From the NCBI GenBank assembly GCA_016209605.1, contig JACQVS010000094.1, positions 1-52,220 of the forward strand: a stretch of 52,220 nt of DNA, read 5' to 3'. Positions 45,240 through 52,220 of the stretch are shown here, piece after piece (positions within the stretch are counted from its first letter, which is position 1; every line of letters starts with the position of its first letter). The stretch is from Planctomycetota bacterium (GTDB taxonomy: Bacteria; Planctomycetota; UBA8108; JACQVS01). A program made the position numbers and the translations under genes. The notes below the pieces were generated by a model. That model saw only the letters and a list, made by a program, of their open reading frames with translations. It searched no databases and was not told the DNA's origin.

Positions 45240-46424
45240 ATGCTCGAGTCCAAGGCCCTCAACTGGCCGACCATTCTCTTCCTGACCCTTTCCCCCATCG
45301 TTGCCCTGGCTGGCTCGATCTGGTGGATCGCCAGCGGCAGCTTTCACTTTTTGACCTTGCTCCTGGCCGTGGCCATGGCCTTCTCCACCGGCCTGGGAAT
45401 CACGGCCGGCTACCATCGCTACTTCGCCCACCGCAGCTTCGAAACCATCTGGCCGGTCCGCCTGCTCCTCCTCCTCTTTGGCGGGGCGTGCTTTGAAGGC
45501 TCGGCGTGGGAGTGGTGCCTCGACCATCGCCGGCACCATCGCCATATCGACGAGGAGAACGATCCCTACAACATCAAGAAGGGCTTCTGGCATGCCCACT
45601 TGCTCTGGCTGTTTACCCGGCCGGCCATGGACTCCGGACAGCGCCACGCTCCCGACCTCTGGCGCGACCCGCTGGTTCGCTTCCAGCACCGCCTCTACCT
45701 CCCCCTGTCCCTCGCCGTGAGCTTCATCTTGCCGATGGCGATCGCCGCCCTGTGGGGGGATCCCTGGGGAGGGCTTTTCATTGCCGGCGCCCTCCGCCTG
45801 GTCGTCAACCAGCACTTCACCTTTGCGATCAACTCGGTCTGCCACTGCCTCGGCCGGCAGACCTACTCCGATGCTCACAGCGCTCGAGACAACTGGTTCA
45901 CCGCTTTGCTCACTTACGGCGAGGGCTATCACAACTTCCACCACGAGTTCCCGGGCGACTACCGCAACGGTATCCGCTTCTACCACTGGGATCCCACCAA
46001 GTGGATGATCCGCTGCCTGGCCGGCTTGAAGCTGGCGGGGAACCTGAACCGGGTCCAGACGGAGGTCATCCTGCTCAAGAAGCTGGCGCTTCAGGAAAAA
46101 AAACTGGCCGAGAAGCTGGCGGGTCAGCCCCGTCACGTCGCCGACTTCGCCGACCGCCTCCTTCAATCCACCAAGCACCAGATCCATCGGGCCGCCGAGA
46201 AACTGAAGGAGCTGCGCGCTCAGTATTACACCATGACGAAGCAGGATCACGAGCTCGCCCGGGAGAAGTTCCGGGAAGCGAAGAGGCAGTTGCGCCAGGC
46301 CCTCTCCGAGTTCCAGCAGACGGTGGCGCTGTGGGAATCGATGGCGCGGAGGCTTTCGAAGCTGATGGAGGTGGCTGGATCCGCCAGCGGCGGCTGGACC
46401 CTGCCGGCGGAAGGGCGGGCGTAG
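45240..46424 (+). CDS. Acyl-CoA/fatty acid delta-9-type desaturase with C-terminal coiled coil
   Basis: The 394-residue membrane protein has all three histidine boxes of membrane desaturases: HRYFAH (59-64), HRRHH (96-100) and HNFHH (231-235), with four hydrophobic helices. It introduces a double bond in saturated acyl chains using O2, which would regulate membrane fluidity. After about residue 270 a Lys/Glu/Arg-rich coiled coil of about 100 residues ('KLALQEKKLAEKLAG', 'EKLKELRAQYYTMTKQDHEL') is added, unusual for the family. ATG 45240 is used; an in-frame TTG at 45207 is an alternative. A hairpin terminator candidate follows. Confidence 0.9.
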   Translation: MLESKALNWPTILFLTLSPIVALAGSIWWIASGSFHFLTLLLAVAMAFSTGLGITAGYHRYFAHRSFETIWPVRLLLLLFGGACFEGSAWEWCLDHRRHHRHIDEENDPYNIKKGFWHAHLLWLFTRPAMDSGQRHAPDLWRDPLVRFQHRLYLPLSLAVSFILPMAIAALWGDPWGGLFIAGALRLVVNQHFTFAINSVCHCLGRQTYSDAHSARDNWFTALLTYGEGYHNFHHEFPGDYRNGIRFYHWDPTKWMIRCLAGLKLAGNLNRVQTEVILLKKLALQEKKLAEKLAGQPRHVADFADRLLQSTKHQIHRAAEKLKELRAQYYTMTKQDHELAREKFREAKRQLRQALSEFQQTVALWESMARRLSKLMEVAGSASGGWTLPAEGRA

Positions 46425-46446
46425 GGGGTTTTCCCCACCCTTTTTT
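46424..46446 (+). terminator. Rho-independent terminator candidate after the desaturase gene
   Basis: GGGGG-TTTT-CCCC forms a short strong stem starting at the stop codon, followed by ACCC and a run of six T (46441-46446). Stem is short, so confidence is moderate. Confidence 0.45.
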
Positions 46447-46518
46447 GATGTCTGCCAGTTCCCATCATAAAATACCATAGACAGGATCTATTGGGACTCT
46501 GATCAAAGGAGGCCTGCC

Positions 46519-46911
46519 ATGGATTTCACTCCTGAAGAGCTGCAAGCCTACCTGGAAGCGCTCAAGGACCGGGTCTGCTCCCTTTGCAAGAAGACCGGTT
46601 ACAGCCGCTCCTGCGGCATCGGCGAGTATGGCATCTGCCCCTTCGACCTGCATCTGCCGCGCTTGCTCGAAGCGGTGTTGACCACGCCTCGGAGCAGGAA
46701 TATCGCCGATTATGTTCCGAGGATCCGCGAGCTGGTCTGCTCCCAGTGCGAGAATCAGGATGAGAAGGGCGTCTGCAAGTCCCGCAACCTGGCCAGCTGT
46801 GGCCTCGACAGCTTGCTCGTCCTGGCGGTGCAGACCATCGAAGAAGTTTACGACCGGCTCCATCGGCCGTCGGTCCGGTTGAATTGCAAAAAAAGGCTCG
46901 CGGGAGTGTGA
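46519..46911 (+). CDS. Protein with duplicated Cys4 motif, unknown function
   Basis: The 130-residue product has two Cys quartets with the same spacing: C20-x2-C23-x8-C32-x7-C40 and C74-x2-C77-x8-C86-x7-C94. Between them is a helical stretch, and a ninth Cys is at 123. The pattern suggests two metal sites, zinc or an iron-sulfur cluster, arisen by duplication. The start has a near-consensus ribosome-binding site (AAAGGAGG, 7 nt before ATG), so strong translation is expected. No recognised family. It stands alone, 94 bp after the desaturase gene. Confidence 0.75.
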   Translation: MDFTPEELQAYLEALKDRVCSLCKKTGYSRSCGIGEYGICPFDLHLPRLLEAVLTTPRSRNIADYVPRIRELVCSQCENQDEKGVCKSRNLASCGLDSLLVLAVQTIEEVYDRLHRPSVRLNCKKRLAGV

Positions 46912-46956
46912 CCAAGGTCCTTTTCCGCGGGCGGCTTTGGCGGGATCGTTCTGGTC

Positions 46957-47433
46957 GTGAGCATTGAGACCGCGAAGCGCCTTTTCATTGTGGCCCTGGG
47001 CGCGCTGCTGCCGTTTTCCTCCTGCGCCGTATATTCAACCCCGGCCGGAGTGCCGGCGGGGACCCGCCGGGCCGGGCCGATGGCCGGTGGCTGGATCCTG
47101 CCCAGCGGCCGGCTGCTCCGGCCCTGGGGGGACCAGATCGAGCTTCCGGGCCAGCCCTTCTCGGTGGCGGTGAGCCCGGATGGAAGAACCGGATACCTCC
47201 TTGTCGCCGCCAACCGGTTCCTTGACCCCTGGAAGCCTGACGCGACGCTCCTCGCCAGCATCGACCTCGACCGCCGCACGGTCACGAAGACGGTCCGCTT
47301 CGACGGGCGGCTGTCCGTGGGGATGGGAATGGCCCTGGCCGCCGGGGCGAGGCGGCTCTTCGTGGCGGACCCCGTCGGCGATCTGGTGATCGGCCTGGGG
47401 GTGCCGGATCTGGAGATCGAGCGCCAGGTCTAG
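46957..47433 (+). CDS. YVTN-propeller/phosphoesterase lipoprotein, N-terminal part (gene interrupted by TAG)
   Basis: The 158 codons from the GTG start encode a lipoprotein-like signal (LPFSSC), then the first beta-propeller blades ('PFSVAVSPDGRTGYLLVAAN', 'LASIDLDRRTVTKTVRF'). The frame ends at TAG 47431-47433, and the next codons in the same frame ('LPKGSFPVSLAAAGEGSRVY') continue the propeller. A single-base change from CAG or GAG would restore the frame. The full gene would be about 723 codons (46957-49128). Confidence 0.8.
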   Translation: MSIETAKRLFIVALGALLPFSSCAVYSTPAGVPAGTRRAGPMAGGWILPSGRLLRPWGDQIELPGQPFSVAVSPDGRTGYLLVAANRFLDPWKPDATLLASIDLDRRTVTKTVRFDGRLSVGMGMALAAGARRLFVADPVGDLVIGLGVPDLEIERQV

Positions 47434-47565
47434 CTGCCGAAGGGATCGTTCCCCGTCAGCCTCGCCGCCGCGGGCGAGGGTTCGCGTGTCTACGCCGCCG
47501 CCAACCTCAAGAACGCGCTCTACGAGATCGACTGGGAGAAGGGGGAGGTCGCGGCGGCGGTTCCG

Positions 47566-49128
47566 GTGGGCTCCGCGCCGGGGAGGGTGGTTCTCGCCGC
47601 CGGGGGGAAACGGGCTTACGTGAGCAACTGGACCGGTGGAACGGTCTCCGTCGTCGATCTCGAGGCCCGCCGTGCGGCCGGGACCATCGAGGTCGGACGG
47701 CATCCCGAGGGGATCATCGAGCTTCCCGGCGGCCAGGCGATCCTGGTCATCGTCAACGGCCAGGATGAGATCGCCGAGGTGGACCTGGCGAGCGGCGCCG
47801 TGCGGCGGCGGATCTCCGTGTCCCCGCTTCCGGGACTGCCGCCGGGCTCTGCCCCGACCGCGGGGGTCCTCCATCCCGGCGGCGACCGCCTGTTCATCTG
47901 TCTCGCCGGGGACGATGCCATCGCCACGGTTTCCCTCCGGGAAGGGCGGATCATCGGCTTGACCCCGGTGGGCTGGTATCCTGTCGACGTGGCGCTCTCC
48001 CCCGATGGGCGGACCGCATACATCGCCAACATGAAGTCGCCGGCGAACCTCATCCCCGAGCGCCACCCGGAGCTCTGGCACGCGCGTTATGGAAAGCAGG
48101 GGACGGTTTCGGTCCTGTCCGCCGCCGATCTGCCCGATGGGGCGGCGACGCGGGCGGCGATTGAAAACCTCGGTCTCGACCGGATCGAGGCGCCGCCGCC
48201 CTCCCTGCCGGCGGGCCTCAAACGGGTGGTCTTCATCCTCAAGGAGAACCATACTTTCGATGACTACTTCGGCGACCTCGGGCGCGGCGATGGCGATCCG
48301 GCTCTCTGCTTCTATGGGCGCCAGTTCACGCCGAACCAGCATGCCCTCGCCGACCGCTTCGCCCTCTGCGATAACTTCTACTCAGAGGCGGAAATGAGCG
48401 TGGAGGGACACTCCTGGGCCGAGGGAGCGTACTTCGCCGACATCCTCGAGCGCTTCTGGCGGCTGGCGCGGCCCCAGTCGGATGTCAACGATCCCACCTA
48501 CTGGCCGGTGCGCGGATCAATCTTCGACGAGTGCGAGCGGCGCGGGGTGAGCTACCGGATCTACGGCGGCGCGCTGCTCATGGAGCACTTGAAGGATCAG
48601 GCGCAGGTGAAGGGGGCGGTGAAGGATGAAAAGGGGGAGTATCGCATCACCTTTCCGACCGACACCGCCCTGGCGAGGCGGTTCGCGACGGACCTGGAGA
48701 AGGGGATCGCGGCGCGCTTCACCTATATCACCCTCTGGCGCGACCATCCCGAGGAGGGCGGCAGGGTGAAGAACGAGCCCCTCGTCCGCGACAACGACGA
48801 GGCCACCGGCATCGTGGTCGAGGCGGTCAGCCGCAGCCCCTACTGGGCTGAGACGGCGGTGTTCATCGTGCAGGACGATCCGGGCAACTACATCGACCAC
48901 GTCTCGACGCACCGCATCCCGTGCCTGGTGACGAGCCCCTACGCCAAGCCGGGAACCATCGACTCCCACCACTACTCTTTCCCCAGCATCCTCCGCACCA
49001 TCGAGATGATCCTCGGCCTCTCCCCCTTGAGCCGCTACGACCGGGGAGCGACCCCCCTGGCCGACTGCTTCGAGGAGAAGCCCCGAAACGCGGCGCCGTT
49101 CACGGCGATCCGGGCGCCGGGGCCTTGA
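47566..49128 (+). CDS. C-terminal part of the interrupted gene: YVTN blades + phosphoesterase domain
   Basis: The in-frame continuation begins at 47434; GTG 47566 is the first listed start. It contains further YVTN blades ('GKRAYVSNWTGGTVSVVDLE', 'PVDVALSPDGRTAYIANM') and then a phosphoesterase domain (PF04185-like: 'VFILKENHTFDDYFGDLG', 'SVEGHSWAEGAYFADIL', 'VFIVQDDPGNYIDHVSTHR'). Such enzymes (acid phosphatase or phospholipase C-like) act outside the cytoplasm. Without the first part it has no signal peptide, so separate function is unlikely unless the stop is read through. Confidence 0.82.
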   Translation: MGSAPGRVVLAAGGKRAYVSNWTGGTVSVVDLEARRAAGTIEVGRHPEGIIELPGGQAILVIVNGQDEIAEVDLASGAVRRRISVSPLPGLPPGSAPTAGVLHPGGDRLFICLAGDDAIATVSLREGRIIGLTPVGWYPVDVALSPDGRTAYIANMKSPANLIPERHPELWHARYGKQGTVSVLSAADLPDGAATRAAIENLGLDRIEAPPPSLPAGLKRVVFILKENHTFDDYFGDLGRGDGDPALCFYGRQFTPNQHALADRFALCDNFYSEAEMSVEGHSWAEGAYFADILERFWRLARPQSDVNDPTYWPVRGSIFDECERRGVSYRIYGGALLMEHLKDQAQVKGAVKDEKGEYRITFPTDTALARRFATDLEKGIAARFTYITLWRDHPEEGGRVKNEPLVRDNDEATGIVVEAVSRSPYWAETAVFIVQDDPGNYIDHVSTHRIPCLVTSPYAKPGTIDSHHYSFPSILRTIEMILGLSPLSRYDRGATPLADCFEEKPRNAAPFTAIRAPGP

Positions 49129-49170
49129 GGTCGGAGCCCAGTGCGTGAAGGGAAAACGGGATCGAGCCTT

Positions 49171-49362
49171 TCAACGCCCTCCAGGGATTTTTCCAGATCG
49201 ATACGCTTCCAGGAAGGCGGTTGGATCGGGCATTTCTTCTTCTACCTTGATCGTTGAATCCCGCAGATACAGAATCGCCCAAGGTATTCCAACCACGGTG
49301 ATGCAAAGCAGAAAAAACACCCACTTTTCTCCCAGGAATTCATTCCGGATTATCTTGCTCAT
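49171..49362 (-). CDS. Small single-pass membrane protein
   Basis: The 63-residue product starts MSKIIRNEFLGEKWVFFLL; a single hydrophobic helix spans about 14-31, followed by a charged tail with 'DPTAFLEAYRSGKI'. GGAG lies 8 nt upstream of the ATG at 49362, supporting this start rather than 49458. Unknown function. It converges on the phosphoesterase gene. Confidence 0.6.
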   Translation of the reverse strand: MSKIIRNEFLGEKWVFFLLCITVVGIPWAILYLRDSTIKVEEEMPDPTAFLEAYRSGKIPGGR

Positions 49363-49520
49363 TGGCAACACTCCAAATATCTTGATAAACCGCCTGCTCG
49401 AAATCCTGACCGGCAAAGATCGTGCGGTCATTATAGCGGGGTGTCGGCGCGGATTCATATCCTAGTCGTTGAATTGGCCTTTTCCGGCCGCTATACTAAA
49501 AATTTGGGTTTGAAGGATTG

Positions 49521-49769
49521 GTGGGAATAGAAAAACGGCTTGAATTCAAACAACATGCCTTGAAACGCATGAAGGAGCGTGGGATCTCTAGAATAGACGT
49601 TGAGGCCGCTTTGAAGAACCGGGAAATTGTCGCTCCCTACGGCTCCGGAGGTTCGAGGATCTATTCCTCGGCTTGCTCAAAGCCGATAATAGTAGGGATC
49701 CGAGAGTTTGATAAAAAGATTGTCGTTATAACGGCGATGAATTGGGAACGGGAGAAGAGAGATGCTTAA
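49521..49769 (+). CDS. DUF4258 domain protein
   Basis: The 82-residue product ('FKQHALKRMKERGISRIDVEAALKNREIV', 'GGSRIYSSACSKPIIVGIRE', 'KKIVVITAMNW') is DUF4258-like, a small family related to toxin folds with an unproven role. GTG at 49521 with GAAGGA just upstream is preferred; a TTG is at 49518. It overlaps the DUF2283 gene by 8 bp, the common arrangement of this pair. Confidence 0.82.
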   Translation: MGIEKRLEFKQHALKRMKERGISRIDVEAALKNREIVAPYGSGGSRIYSSACSKPIIVGIREFDKKIVVITAMNWEREKRDA

Positions 49770-50076
49770 GGGAGAAGTTCAGGTAACATTTGAGATCTCG
49801 AAACAAGATGGATATCTCGCCGTTTACGCTCGTTTCCGGCTTGGCAGAATCCACACCACATACGAAATTTCAAGCGGCGTGGCTACCGATGTGGATCGAG
49901 AGGGACGCGTTCTCGGCGTCGAGATCATCAAGACCTTTTCCACCAAGGCCCGAAAGATCCATCTGAAGCACAGGATCGACCTCAATCAAATCCAGAAAGC
50001 GGTTGAGAAGCGCTTCGGTATCTCCCTCGAAACAGAGTTTCAGAAGATCCGCGAGGCGACCTCCGCCCTGGCATAG
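49762..50076 (+). CDS. DUF2283 domain protein
   Basis: The 104-residue product fits DUF2283 in the first part ('AVYARFRLGRIHTTYEISSG', 'VATDVDREGRVLGVEII') and has a helical C-terminus. DUF2283 proteins are typically encoded directly after a DUF4258 protein, as here, and the pair behaves like a toxin-antitoxin candidate in genome context. AT content is above the local average, so transfer is possible. Confidence 0.8.
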   Translation: MLKGEVQVTFEISKQDGYLAVYARFRLGRIHTTYEISSGVATDVDREGRVLGVEIIKTFSTKARKIHLKHRIDLNQIQKAVEKRFGISLETEFQKIREATSALA

Positions 50077-50195
50077 GCAGTCGGCACGTCAAGAGCGCAG
50101 CGAGCGGACGATCTCAAGGAACATGGCCTAGGGCTATCGGCGTTCTTGATGTTTCCGTAAAAGGATTTCCGTAGAGGATTCCTGGTATGGAAAAT

Positions 50196-50228
50196 AAGCC
50201 CGTCACAAGTGCCTTTTATGACGGGCTT
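50196..50228 (-). terminator. Rho-independent terminator of tRNA-Arg
   Basis: AAGCCCGTCA and TGACGGGCTT form a perfect 10-bp stem around a 13-nt loop. On the minus strand the stem is followed by ATTTTCC, a short U-run, and it begins 11 bp after the tRNA 3' end. This fits intrinsic termination of the tRNA-Arg transcript. Confidence 0.8.
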
Positions 50229-50239
50229 TGGGATATTTC

Positions 50240-50315
50240 TGGCACGCCCGCGAGGACTCGAACCTCGGACCGTCGGATTAGAAATCCGATGCTCTTCCAG
50301 CTGAGCTACGGGCGC
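50240..50315 (-). tRNA. tRNA-Arg (TCT)
   Basis: The minus strand folds to a cloverleaf: acceptor GCGCCCG/CGGGCGT, D-arm region AGCTCAGCTGGAAGAGC, anticodon loop TTTCTAA (anticodon TCT) in the stem TCGGA/TCCGA, T-loop GTTCGAGTC, and encoded 3' CCA at 50240-50242. The 5' end at 50315 is 6 bp from the integrase gene's stop codon. Confidence 0.95.
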
Positions 50316-50321
50316 AATTGT

Positions 50322-51479
50322 TTATTTACAAGTACTTACGATAACATCTCCATTCCCACTTGCCGCTGACTTTGGCTGGACTTTGGCTGAGCTGGAAGAT
50401 AACGCCATGGAAGCGAGCTTGGCGACCCCCTCGCGAAGGTCACTTTGGCTGGTAATCGCGTAGCGCCGATACACGGCCTCGGTTTTGTGTCCTGTCAGCT
50501 TCATGGCGACACTCCTTGGAACGCTCGCCCGCTCCAGGTTGCGAACGGCGGTCCTTCTGAAATCATGGAAAAGCCTACCGGGAATTAGAGCCGCCCGGCA
50601 AGCTGTCTGCCAGGCTTTTTTGAAATCGCCGACAGGCTCACCGTTCCGGTGGAACGTCCAAGGAACAATCCGGTCCTGGGCCTTCTGGACAGCATCCGTG
50701 TATTCGCGTTGCCGCCGCAGGAGGTCGGCGAGGGCGGGGAGGGCGGCAAAGGGAAACTCGCGGCCTTCATTGTTTTTCGTCGTTCCCGGTTCCAAGCGGA
50801 TGATTCCGGCCACGAAGTCAACTTGACACCATAAGAGGTTGACGATTTCGCTTTTTCGCCAGCCCGTAAGGTAGGCGAAGTGGGCGACCGGCTTGAGATG
50901 CTCCGGCAGCTTTGCCATGAGTGTCTGAAACTCTGGTTCCTCGAAAAATCCCTGCCGGACATTCGAGACCTTCAAGGTGGGTAAGTAGGGTTTGATCGAA
51001 AGCCGCCCACACTGGACAGCGAGGGTGAACATGCGCTTGAGAGCGGCGAGTTCCTTTTGAATTGTGGCGTTTTCTGCTCCGGCCTCCTGGCGGAGGCGGA
51101 TATAGATATTCACGCGGTCGGCGGAGATGTCGAGAGCCAGGCTTTGGCCGAAAAATTCGCGGAGCCGCTTGGTCGAGCCTTCGGCGCGCTCAATGGACTT
51201 TCGGCCGTTCACCTTGTAGTCATCAAGTAAAAGTACGGCGAGATCCTCGAAAGTCACTTTCTCAGCCGAAGCCCCGACAAATTTTCCCTGGCCGATTTCG
51301 CCCAGCCTGCGCTTGAGAAGTGCCTGTGCTTCGGAGCGCCTGGTTGAGTTTGTGGACTCGCGGTAGCGCCGGCCGCGCCAGCAATATTGAATCCACCACA
51401 CCGCGGAGACCTTTTTCTCCCCGGACTTCTTGTCCACGTAAACGGGTTGATAGACGTAGCCGATGCCTCGACCCTTCAT
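50322..51479 (-). CDS. Tyrosine recombinase / integrase of an integrative element
   Basis: The 385-residue integrase has an N-terminal arm-binding part, a core-binding SAM-like part (about 75-175) and a catalytic domain with Arg208 (TGWRKSEIV), Lys235 (GTTKNNEG), His305-x-x-Arg308 (LFHDFRRTAVR), His331 (LTGHKTEAVY) and Tyr340. All catalytic residues are present, so it is probably active. It overlaps the RHH gene upstream by 4 bp and lies next to tRNA-Arg. It is oriented so its 3' end faces the 5' end of the tRNA, unlike most tRNA-targeting elements. Confidence 0.93.
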   Translation of the reverse strand: MKGRGIGYVYQPVYVDKKSGEKKVSAVWWIQYCWRGRRYRESTNSTRRSEAQALLKRRLGEIGQGKFVGASAEKVTFEDLAVLLLDDYKVNGRKSIERAEGSTKRLREFFGQSLALDISADRVNIYIRLRQEAGAENATIQKELAALKRMFTLAVQCGRLSIKPYLPTLKVSNVRQGFFEEPEFQTLMAKLPEHLKPVAHFAYLTGWRKSEIVNLLWCQVDFVAGIIRLEPGTTKNNEGREFPFAALPALADLLRRQREYTDAVQKAQDRIVPWTFHRNGEPVGDFKKAWQTACRAALIPGRLFHDFRRTAVRNLERASVPRSVAMKLTGHKTEAVYRRYAITSQSDLREGVAKLASMALSSSSAKVQPKSAASGNGDVIVSTCK

Positions 51480-51670
51480 GATTTCGCCCTCGCTTTCTTG
51501 CGTTCCCGCTCTCGATTTTTAAGCCACTCGATGGAGGCTCGCCGAAGGATCTCGACCATTGCAATTTGATCCTCGATGGAAGCGATGGCAAGTTTTCGGT
51601 GAAGATCCGGCGGCAGCGATACATTGATCCCGATATATCCGTCTCGGCTTTCAGCTTTTTGCTTGCTCAT
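51476..51670 (-). CDS. Ribbon-helix-helix (CopG/Arc-like) regulator
   Basis: The 64-residue protein begins MSKQKAESRDGYIGINVSLP, with the beta-strand 'GYIGINVSLPPDLHRKLAIA' and helices 'IEDQIAMVEILRRASIEWL' fitting a ribbon-helix-helix DNA-binding fold. It is first in the operon with the integrase (ATGA overlap). A consensus promoter with an 18-bp palindrome overlaps its start region, which suggests it represses its own operon. Confidence 0.75.
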   Translation of the reverse strand: MSKQKAESRDGYIGINVSLPPDLHRKLAIASIEDQIAMVEILRRASIEWLKNRERERKKARAKS

Positions 51671-51678
51671 GTTGGCAT

Positions 51679-51707
51679 ATTCTACAACGGTACCGTTGTA
51701 TTGTCAA
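51679..51707 (-). promoter_or_regulatory. Consensus sigma-70 promoter with internal 18-bp palindromic operator
   Basis: On the minus strand TTGACA (51702-51707) and TAGAAT (51679-51684) are separated by exactly 17 bp. The spacer holds the perfect palindrome TACAACGGTACCGTTGTA (51683-51700), which also covers the last two bases of the -10. It is a strong candidate operator for the RHH regulator. Transcription would start about 2-3 nt before the RHH ATG, giving a nearly leaderless mRNA. Confidence 0.75.
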
Positions 51708-52093
51708 GCCCTTTTTGTCTCAAGCCAGCGCAAGAACCTTGCCTTGTGGATGCGGAGACACTTCCTTGATATTCGTTCGACGAAAGAAAGCTCCTTGTGC
51801 CGGTAGAACCAGCGAGGGGGTAGCTTTGAGAGTGCCGAGGCTTCCTCCACGGTGAGCCGTTCTAGTTTTTCCTCCTCCCGGTTTGGCTGAACGCCCGAGC
51901 TGGAGGGGAACGGCAGGATCTTTTCATCAACTTCAGCCTTGCTCGACGCCAGAGCCAGCCTTCCCGCCAGTGCCGTTTGCACCGCTGCCAGCCTGCAGAG
52001 GAGCGCGGCTACGGCCTCCGCCGGCAGCTCCGCCGCCCGCTGGGGCTCCGCGGCGAGCTGGTCAAGGTTGGGAAGCGGTCGAGGGGCGGTCAT
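51704..52093 (-). CDS. Excisionase-like (AlpA/HTH_17-type) DNA-binding protein
   Basis: The 129-residue protein has an N-terminal helical part of unknown role and a C-terminal HTH_17-like motif ('LTVEEASALSKLPPRWFYRHKE', 'FVERISRKCLRIHKARFLRW') as in excisionase/AlpA proteins. It lies directly upstream of the RHH-integrase pair and would help direct excision (inference). Its stop overlaps the -35 of the RHH promoter. Its ATG overlaps the stop of an upstream partial gene (ATGA). Confidence 0.75.
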   Translation of the reverse strand: MTAPRPLPNLDQLAAEPQRAAELPAEAVAALLCRLAAVQTALAGRLALASSKAEVDEKILPFPSSSGVQPNREEEKLERLTVEEASALSKLPPRWFYRHKELSFVERISRKCLRIHKARFLRWLETKRA

Positions 52094-52220
52094 GGTTGCC
52101 CTCTCCCCCGGTCACTGGTCCGCAAACGGCCGAGCTGGAAATCGCGCAGGTTTTTGATCCAACATCCCTCACAAAGCCTCCAAGGCTTGCCCGCGCCTAC
52201 CAGGCGGCCGCGGCGCCGGC
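52090..52220 (-). CDS. C-terminal end of a gene running off the window
   Basis: The minus-strand frame reads RRRGRLVGAGKPWRLCEGCW then IKNLRDFQLGRLRTSDRGRG and stops at TGA 52090-52092, overlapping the ATG of the excisionase-like gene by 4 bp. A CxxC is visible. No family recognised; probably another element gene co-transcribed upstream. The 5' part lies outside the window. Confidence 0.45.
   Translation of the reverse strand, partial: RRRGRLVGAGKPWRLCEGCWIKNLRDFQLGRLRTSDRGRGQP

Noticed and set aside
16680..49128. Stop codon reassignment in the host
   Set aside because: One interruption is TGA and the other TAG, and both codons end many other genes here normally.

Overview
The window is GC-rich bacterial chromosome from a diderm organism: there are many lipoprotein and Sec signal peptides. 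Several traits point towards Planctomycetota or Acidobacteriota-like bacteria. These are ASPIC/UnbV FG-GAP proteins, an ECF sigma factor paired with a membrane Ser/Thr kinase, PD40 propellers ending in dockerin-like calcium repeats (with a 'DCN.N.V.D' type linker), ThuA and Gfo/Idh-type proteins, and degenerate integrases of a type common in those phyla. The exact phylum cannot be fixed from this sequence. Nothing in the window is ribosomal, and the contig may come from a metagenome assembly.

Layout. 1-3.5 kb: a small membrane protein, a cupredoxin-like/di-haem peroxidase fusion lipoprotein, a JAMM protease, two copies of a 171-bp hairpin element (MITE-like) and a TRL-like lipoprotein. 3.6-13.7 kb: UPF0158, a PfkB kinase / DUF115 / coiled-coil operon, a glycerate 2-kinase / BtpA operon, a metallophosphoesterase, a secreted M1 aminopeptidase with HEAT repeats and a HAD phosphatase. 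13.9-16.7 kb: a decayed genomic island at tRNA-Cys, with two tandem 127-bp partial tRNA copies, an orphan DNA methyltransferase of lower GC, a ruined tyrosine integrase and an XRE regulator. 16.7-22.6 kb: an FG-GAP/ASPIC lipoprotein gene split by an in-frame TGA, then (minus strand) an ECF sigma factor, its zinc-finger anti-sigma and a STAND NTPase with TPRs. 22.7-26.2 kb: two overlapping dynamin-like GTPase genes; the second has Asn in place of the P-loop Lys. 26.2-35.3 kb: toxin-gene debris, a secreted protein, and an ECF / Ser-Thr kinase / PD40-dockerin cluster. 35.3-36.6 kb: a Gfo/Idh fragment and a transposon-companion-like winged-helix gene. 36.7-42.5 kb: a tight minus-strand operon of ThuA-isochorismatase fusion, aminopeptidase, ABC-2 permease, small exported protein and ABC ATPase. 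42.6-50.1 kb: trmB, PhoD-like phosphatase, zinc ribbon, acyl-CoA desaturase, a duplicated Cys4 protein, a YVTN/phosphoesterase gene split by an in-frame TAG, and a DUF4258/DUF2283 pair. 50.2-52.2 kb: tRNA-Arg next to an integrative element (integrase, ribbon-helix-helix regulator, excisionase-like protein) that runs off the right end.

Main points of interest: the GTPase pair with a non-canonical P-loop; the sigma-kinase-propeller-dockerin cluster; the tRNA-Cys partial tandem copies with a hairpin in the T-loop; the palindromic operator inside a consensus promoter in front of the integrase operon; the duplicated Cys4 protein; and two separate genes carrying in-frame stops. All functional calls rest on motifs read by eye; no database search was run.
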